From Bacteroidota bacterium (GTDB lineage: Bacteria > Bacteroidota > Bacteroidia > Bacteroidales > GCA-2748055), in assembly GCA_030642565.1 (NCBI GenBank), contig DAOWNM010000055.1:1-11103 (forward strand): a stretch of 11,103 nucleotides of DNA, given 5' to 3'. The position numbers were made by a program, and so were the translations under genes. The notes below the pieces were generated by a model. The model was not told where the DNA came from. It made no database searches and was given only the letters and a program-made list of their open reading frames with translations. Below are positions 7,785-11,103 of this stretch, one piece after another (position 1 is the stretch's first letter; every line of letters starts with the position of its first letter).

Positions 7785-8465
7785 ATGAGAACAATAGCCA
7801 TTGTTGCAGCATGCTTACTTTTTTCGATCCCCTCCTTTGCCCAGACCAGGGTTGTTAAGGGGAAAATTACCACATTCAACAAGTATCCGGTGCAGAATGT
7901 GGAGATCGCTTCAAAGAAGGCACAATCTACTGTGATGACCGATTCGCTTGGTCAGTTTGAGATCGTTTGTAATGAGAAGGATGTGATCATGATTAAGGCG
8001 AAAGTGTTCCAGGCGCTGAATAAAAGGGTGAATGCCGATGACGATTTTATTTCGGCAAATCTGATTTTCAGGAACACACCTAAAAATCGGGAGATTGCCA
8101 CCGGTTTCGGTTATATCACACACGAGCAGCTCACCTTTGCACTGGCTCATATGGCAGATGAAAACAACGATTTCTGCAACTATACTGATGTATTCTCACT
8201 GGTTAAGGGAAAGTTTCCGGGAGTACAGGTTAAGTCGAACTCCAGTGGAACAGAAGGTATTTATGTACGGGGGGGACAGAAATCGATCTACCAGGATAAT
8301 GAAGCCATCTATGTGGTGGACGGGATCAGGGTTGCAGATATATCTTTTGTCGTTCCATGTGAGATGGCAACCATCGATATTCTGAAGGATGGGGGTGCTG
8401 CACTCTACGGCTCCCAGGCTGCCAACGGGGTAGTGGTTATTGAGACCAAGGGACACCGGCAGTAG
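7785..8465 (+). CDS. Barrel-less SusC-type plug protein, copy 1 (regulatory domain plus TonB plug)
   Basis: A 226-residue exported protein. The ATG at 7785 is chosen because the signal peptide (MRTIAIVAACLLFSIPSFAQ, cleaved after Ala19 or Gln20) starts there; an in-frame TTG at 7719 would put 22 residues in front of it. Residues 22-95 form a carboxypeptidase-like regulatory domain (RVVKGKITTFNKYPVQNVEI, DSLGQFEI). Residues 102-118 match the SusC TonB-box/GYG-x-x-K-x-D-L-T junction in degenerate form (GFGYITHEQLT). Residues 131-222 are a SusC-type plug: LVKGKFPGVQV, YVRGGQKSI, AIYVVDG, IDILKDGGAALYGSQAANGVVVIETK. Translation stops four residues later, exactly where a SusC barrel would begin, so no pore can form and it is probably periplasmic. 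It is paralogous to the next gene. Mature cysteines are Cys62, Cys131 and Cys192. Function unknown; a scaffold, decoy or TonB competitor are guesses. Confidence 0.87.
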   Translation: MRTIAIVAACLLFSIPSFAQTRVVKGKITTFNKYPVQNVEIASKKAQSTVMTDSLGQFEIVCNEKDVIMIKAKVFQALNKRVNADDDFISANLIFRNTPKNREIATGFGYITHEQLTFALAHMADENNDFCNYTDVFSLVKGKFPGVQVKSNSSGTEGIYVRGGQKSIYQDNEAIYVVDGIRVADISFVVPCEMATIDILKDGGAALYGSQAANGVVVIETKGHRQ

Positions 8466-8512
8466 ATGGAAGGTCCATTTCGGTTTGGTTTCTGTCCGTT
8501 TCACAGCTTTTT

Positions 8513-8546
8513 TTTGATCTGTCACTCAGTAAAAAAGGTACATTTG
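8513..8546 (+). promoter_or_regulatory. Candidate Bacteroidota promoter for plug gene copy 2
   Basis: TTTG at 8513-8516 and an exact TAnnTTTG match (TACATTTG) at 8539-8546 are 22 nt apart, within the 17-23 nt spacing described for Bacteroidota vegetative promoters. The -7 box ends 20 nt before the ATG at 8567, giving a short leader. This suggests the second plug gene can be transcribed independently of the first. Confidence 0.45.
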
Positions 8547-8566
8547 GGTATTAAAACCCCATCTTT

Positions 8567-9238
8567 ATGCGATCAATATCCATTGTAGCAGCACTCTTGT
8601 TTATTACTGCAACTTCTTTTGCACAAACCCGTGTGGTACATGGGGTGCTGACGGCCTATAATAAATACCCGGTGGCCAATATCGAGGTGATGGCCCAGAA
8701 GAGTAAATCTTCTACCGTGTCGGATAGTCTGGGGAATTTTTTCATTGTCTGCAAGGAGAAGGATATGATTAAGATCAAACCCAAAACCTTTAAGACAGTT
8801 AGCCGGAGGGTCGATAAACATACCGACACGCTCCGGATCAACCTGGTCTTTATGGACTCAAAAAAGAACAGGAATCTGGCCATTGGATACGGCTATATGG
8901 CGAAGGAGGATCTGACCTTTGCAGCAGACCACATGCAGCAGGAGAACAATGAGTATTGCAACTATACCAATATTTATGAATTGCTCAAGGGGAAGTTCCC
9001 GGGAGTGACTGTGGATGGCACCTCTGGCACATACAGGGTCTATATCCGGGGTGCACAATCGATCAACAGCTCCAATGAGGTGCTCTTTGTGGTCGATGGT
9101 TCAATAGCGACAAGTATAGACTGGATCCATCCCTGTAATATCAGGTCAATCGATGTGATCAAGGATGGCATGGCCTCCATCTACGGGGCACGGGGCTCCA
9201 ATGGTGTCATATTAATAGAAACCAAACGGGGCAATTGA
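8567..9238 (+). CDS. Barrel-less SusC-type plug protein, copy 2 (tandem paralogue)
   Basis: A 223-residue paralogue of the gene 101 nt upstream, with the same architecture: a signal peptide ending in SFAQ; a carboxypeptidase-like regulatory domain at about 22-95 (RVVHGVLTAYNKYPVANIEV); a junction GYGYMAKEDLT at 107-117, closer to canonical SusC GYG-x-x-K-x-D-L-T than in copy 1; and a plug at 131-220 (LLKGKFPGVTV, VYIRGAQSIN, VLFVVDG, IDVIKDGMASIYGARGSNGVILIETK). A hand count over the gapless first 149 residues gives 79 identities (53%). Cys62, Cys131 and Cys190 align with the three mature cysteines of copy 1. The protein ends three residues after the plug, again with no barrel. The 97 nt downstream is too short and lacks any trace of barrel coding, so recent truncation is unlikely. 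An exported plug-only protein of unknown role. Confidence 0.87.
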   Translation: MRSISIVAALLFITATSFAQTRVVHGVLTAYNKYPVANIEVMAQKSKSSTVSDSLGNFFIVCKEKDMIKIKPKTFKTVSRRVDKHTDTLRINLVFMDSKKNRNLAIGYGYMAKEDLTFAADHMQQENNEYCNYTNIYELLKGKFPGVTVDGTSGTYRVYIRGAQSINSSNEVLFVVDGSIATSIDWIHPCNIRSIDVIKDGMASIYGARGSNGVILIETKRGN

Positions 9239-9263
9239 TTTTTTGATTCTCTCAATCTTGTTG

Positions 9264-9302
9264 AACTGTCCGATGCTGCTACCCTGCTGGTGATCGGGAG
9301 TT
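9264..9302. repeat. Imperfect inverted repeat between plug gene copy 2 and the GNAT-like gene
   Basis: AACTgtCCGAT (9264-9274) can pair with ATCGGgAGTT (9293-9302) as a stem of 9 Watson-Crick pairs plus one possible T-G wobble and a bulge, with an 18-nt loop. It sits 25 nt after the plug-gene stop. No T-tract follows, so a classical intrinsic terminator is not supported; an mRNA 3'-end hairpin or chance are both possible. Confidence 0.25.
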
Positions 9303-9331
9303 TCAATATATCCTCACTCTTCCTATATTTG
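9301..9331 (+). promoter_or_regulatory. Candidate Bacteroidota promoter at the start of the 376-residue GNAT-like gene
   Basis: An exact TAnnTTTG match (TATATTTG) lies at 9324-9331, with TTTC (three of four bases of TTTG) at 9301-9304, 19 nt upstream. The -7 box ends only 4 nt before the ATG at 9336, so a transcript from it would be leaderless or nearly so. Confidence 0.35.
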
Positions 9332-9335
9332 CGGA

Positions 9336-10466
9336 ATGAAAAACAGTCGCACTTTTCTTACTTACCACGACTTGACTGTTGAAGTGGAGTCAAGCCCGGG
9401 TGTGGAGCTGATGGAGCATTTGCATTCGACTGTGCTTGGGCAGCCCGGAGGAATTCGTTACCAGCACACCAATCTGAAAGAGAGGCTCTATTCCGGCGAT
9501 GAGAACTATTTTATGTATCTCCGTAAATCGGGCAAGATGATAGGATCGGTGGGATTTTGTAGCAAGCCGACTGAAACAGATGGTCTTGCACATGACAGCT
9601 GGCTGATTCGCTATTTTTCCATCAAGGCACCCTTTAGAGTGGTCCCTAAAAAGAGGAAAGCCAAAGCAGATCTGAAGGATGAAAATAAGCGGACAACGGT
9701 ACTGGGGCGGTTTATTCAGCCTGTCTTTGCCGATCCTTCCCAGTTGAGAGAGGGGAAGACCAGGGCAGGTCAGCCGGCCATTATATTTGCCATTATCGAC
9801 CAGACCAATCTTCGTTCCATGAATTTTAGTGCTCAGATGGGTCTCGAAACTGTTGGATCAATGGCAGGATTCAGCTTCAGCAGAATGCAACCCCGAAGGT
9901 CGAAGAGGATCGAAACCGTGGAGGAGAACCAACGGGCCGTCATTCTGACACAGATCAGAGAATTCTACAAAGAGTACACACTGTTCTATTCAGATTCCAT
10001 ATTTAAGAACAATGACTACTATGTGATCAAAGAGGGGGAGAGGATGATAGCCGGTGTACAGATCTATCCGGTTGATTGGAAGATTGTTGATTTTGGAAGC
10101 CGACGGGCCAACAGGGCTGTGAGGTTCCTTACCAGGATTCCCTGGGTGAGAAAACGGATCGCACCGGATAAGATCACTTTCCTGGCCTTTGATGCCATCT
10201 ACTGTGAGCCTGGATTTGAAAAGGCACTCTATGAACTTATGGAGGGGGTGCTTGAGCGTACAGGCAACTATATTGCTATGATGATGATGGACCTGGAGTC
10301 TGATCTGTATGGGATCTTCAGGGATCAAAAGAAACTGGGCATGCTTCATAAAATCATGGGCACTACTTATACCGATATCAGGGTACGGTTTATCCATATG
10401 CCTGATGAAATAAGGCAACAGTTTTATGACCGGCACACCTACATTTCCACATACGATAATTCCTGA
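9336..10466 (+). CDS. Large GNAT-fold-like protein, probably two tandem acetyltransferase-like halves
   Basis: A 376-residue soluble protein without signal peptide. The N-terminal half (about 1-185) has a GNAT-like course: a strand pair YFMYLRKSGKMIGSVGF, a strand AIIFAIID, then NLRSMNFSAQMGLETVGSM, which resembles the N-x-R-S/A-x-x-F/Y-x-x-x-G-F end of GNAT enzymes. The C-terminal half (about 200-370) repeats the general pattern (YYVIKEGERMIAGVQIYPV; EPGFEKALYELMEGVLERTGN; YGIFRDQKKLGML). The acetyl-CoA pyrophosphate loop (R/Q-x-x-G-x-G/A) is not obvious in either half; in the first, a lysine-rich stretch (about 104-119) sits where it would be expected. GNAT folds with lost catalysis are known, so acetyltransferase activity is uncertain and no substrate is proposed. 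It is 4 nt upstream of a convincing acetyltransferase and probably translated in the same operon. Start is the ATG at 9336; the next in-frame ATG (residue 26) would remove the first strand. Confidence 0.75.
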   Translation: MKNSRTFLTYHDLTVEVESSPGVELMEHLHSTVLGQPGGIRYQHTNLKERLYSGDENYFMYLRKSGKMIGSVGFCSKPTETDGLAHDSWLIRYFSIKAPFRVVPKKRKAKADLKDENKRTTVLGRFIQPVFADPSQLREGKTRAGQPAIIFAIIDQTNLRSMNFSAQMGLETVGSMAGFSFSRMQPRRSKRIETVEENQRAVILTQIREFYKEYTLFYSDSIFKNNDYYVIKEGERMIAGVQIYPVDWKIVDFGSRRANRAVRFLTRIPWVRKRIAPDKITFLAFDAIYCEPGFEKALYELMEGVLERTGNYIAMMMMDLESDLYGIFRDQKKLGMLHKIMGTTYTDIRVRFIHMPDEIRQQFYDRHTYISTYDNS

Positions 10467-10470
10467 CAGT

Positions 10471-10977
10471 ATGATGATGCAATCTGACAGCAACAAGCCG
10501 TTTATAATCCGAAAAGCAGAAAAAGAGGATGTTCCGGTGATTCTCGGTTTTATAGAGAAACTGGCCGAATATGAACGGCTTTCACATGAGGTAGTGGCTA
10601 CAGTGGCGGATCTGGAGAGATACCTTTTTGGAGTTGATAAGGTGGCCGAAGTAATGATCGGGTATGAAGAGGAGCTGCCGGTGGGTTTTGCGCTCTTTTT
10701 CTATAATTACTCTACTTTTCTGGGCAAACCGGGAATCTATCTGGAGGACCTGTTTGTATTGGAGACCCACCGCGGCAAGGGGTATGGTACAAAATTACTG
10801 GCCGCTCTGGCAGCACTTGCCCTGGAGCGGAACTGCGGCAGGCTGGAGTGGGCCGTTCTCGACTGGAATGAATCCTCCATTGATTTTTATAAGTCGCTTG
10901 GTGCCAGGATGATGAATGAGTGGATCGTGAACAGGTTGACCGGAGAGAGCCTGGTTAAACTTGCCGGCAAGTTTTAA
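10471..10977 (+). CDS. GNAT N-acetyltransferase of the SSAT type (spermidine/spermine or thialysine acetyltransferase-like)
   Basis: A 168-residue single-domain GNAT enzyme. It aligns along its length with eukaryotic SSAT1/SSAT2: FIIRKAEKEDVPVILGFIEKL at the N-terminus (11-31), GFALFFYNYSTFLGK (72-86), IYLEDLFV (89-96), the acetyl-CoA loop RGKGYG (101-106) and WNESSIDFYKSLGA (132-145). Glu92 and Tyr140 fall at the catalytic positions of human SSAT1. Such enzymes move an acetyl group from acetyl-CoA to a primary amine of a polyamine or a lysine analogue in the cytoplasm; bacterial members are often more active on small amines or amino acids than on spermidine, so the substrate is open. The start is one of three consecutive ATGs (10471, 10474, 10477), 4 nt after the stop of the upstream GNAT-like gene, which implies coupled translation. 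A GTG/ATG-type start further upstream would overlap that gene and is not needed. Confidence 0.88.
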   Translation: MMMQSDSNKPFIIRKAEKEDVPVILGFIEKLAEYERLSHEVVATVADLERYLFGVDKVAEVMIGYEEELPVGFALFFYNYSTFLGKPGIYLEDLFVLETHRGKGYGTKLLAALAALALERNCGRLEWAVLDWNESSIDFYKSLGARMMNEWIVNRLTGESLVKLAGKF

Positions 10978-11031
10978 CAACTGGTAAAAATCCCTATTTT
11001 ATCAACCTAAACTACCCCTAAAACAGTGTCG

Positions 11032-11103
11032 ATGAAGATTGTTGTAAAACCGGTCTGCTCAAGAAGCGACCTCAGGAAATTCATTCACCTCCTGGCATTC
11101 AAA
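11032..11103 (+). CDS. N-terminus of a further gene, 3'-partial, possibly another GNAT-family protein
   Basis: ATG at 11032 opens 24 codons without a stop to the window edge. It lies 54 nt after the acetyltransferase stop, on the same strand. The visible start, MKIVVKPVCSRSDLRKFIHL, resembles the first strand and helix of a group of roughly 380-residue Bacteroidota GNAT-like proteins that begin with a K/R-x-DL-x-x-FI segment; this recollection is loose. If right, three acetyltransferase-like genes stand in a row. Nothing more can be read. Confidence 0.55.
   Translation, partial: MKIVVKPVCSRSDLRKFIHLLAFK

Noticed and set aside
8492..8515. CTGT / ACAG hairpin followed by eight T residues after plug gene copy 1
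   Set aside because: A 4-bp stem is too weak for a convincing intrinsic terminator, although the T-tract is in the right place.
8466..8588. About 40-codon + strand frame starting directly after plug gene copy 1
   Set aside because: It runs into the start of the next gene in another frame, crosses a T-tract and a candidate promoter, and has no ribosome site or coding character.
7785..9238. Reading the two plug genes as pseudogene fragments of SusC receptors
   Set aside because: Both keep intact signal peptides and frames, end at the same domain edge, share conserved cysteines, and the spacers (101 and 97 nt) hold no barrel remnants.

Overview
The window looks like part of a chromosome from a member of the Bacteroidota, most likely an uncultured or environmental relative of the Bacteroidales/Marinilabiliales. 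Three things point there: an ECF sigma / FecR / TonB-dependent receptor cassette in which FecR carries the C-terminal extension usual in this phylum, several proteins built from SusC-type receptor modules, and candidate promoters of the Bacteroidota type (TAnnTTTG at -7) in place of -35/-10 boxes. I see no tRNA, rRNA, CRISPR array, insertion sequence or phage gene. The genus is not determined.

Layout. At the left, on the + strand, are the 3' part of a CPA2/Kef-type cation:proton antiporter with C-terminal RCK domains and, 24 nt downstream, a homocysteine S-methyltransferase-family gene. They converge, with a 22-nt gap, on a leftward block read from about 7.5 kb down to 2.7 kb: a cysteine-paired lipoprotein, an ECF sigma factor, its FecR anti-sigma factor (start codon overlapping the sigma stop, TGATG) and a FecA-like TonB-dependent receptor with an STN signalling domain (start overlapping the fecR end by 50 nt). 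No SusD gene lies beside the receptor. This is a trans-envelope signalling unit: ligand at the receptor, STN domain to FecR across the inner membrane, then release of the sigma factor, which probably controls its own operon.

Diverging from the lipoprotein across a 235-nt gap are two tandem paralogous genes on the + strand, each encoding only the N-terminal quarter of a SusC-type receptor: signal peptide, carboxypeptidase-like regulatory domain, degenerate TonB-box region and plug, with a stop where the beta-barrel should begin. They are about 53% identical over their first 149 residues, share three cysteines and an ENN-x-x-CNYT block, and look like maintained genes, not receptor debris. They are the most unusual item here, and their job is unknown.

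At the right end, on the + strand, are a large GNAT-fold-like protein of 376 residues, a 168-residue acetyltransferase closely resembling spermidine/spermine or thialysine N-acetyltransferases 4 nt downstream, and the first 24 codons of another gene that runs off the window.
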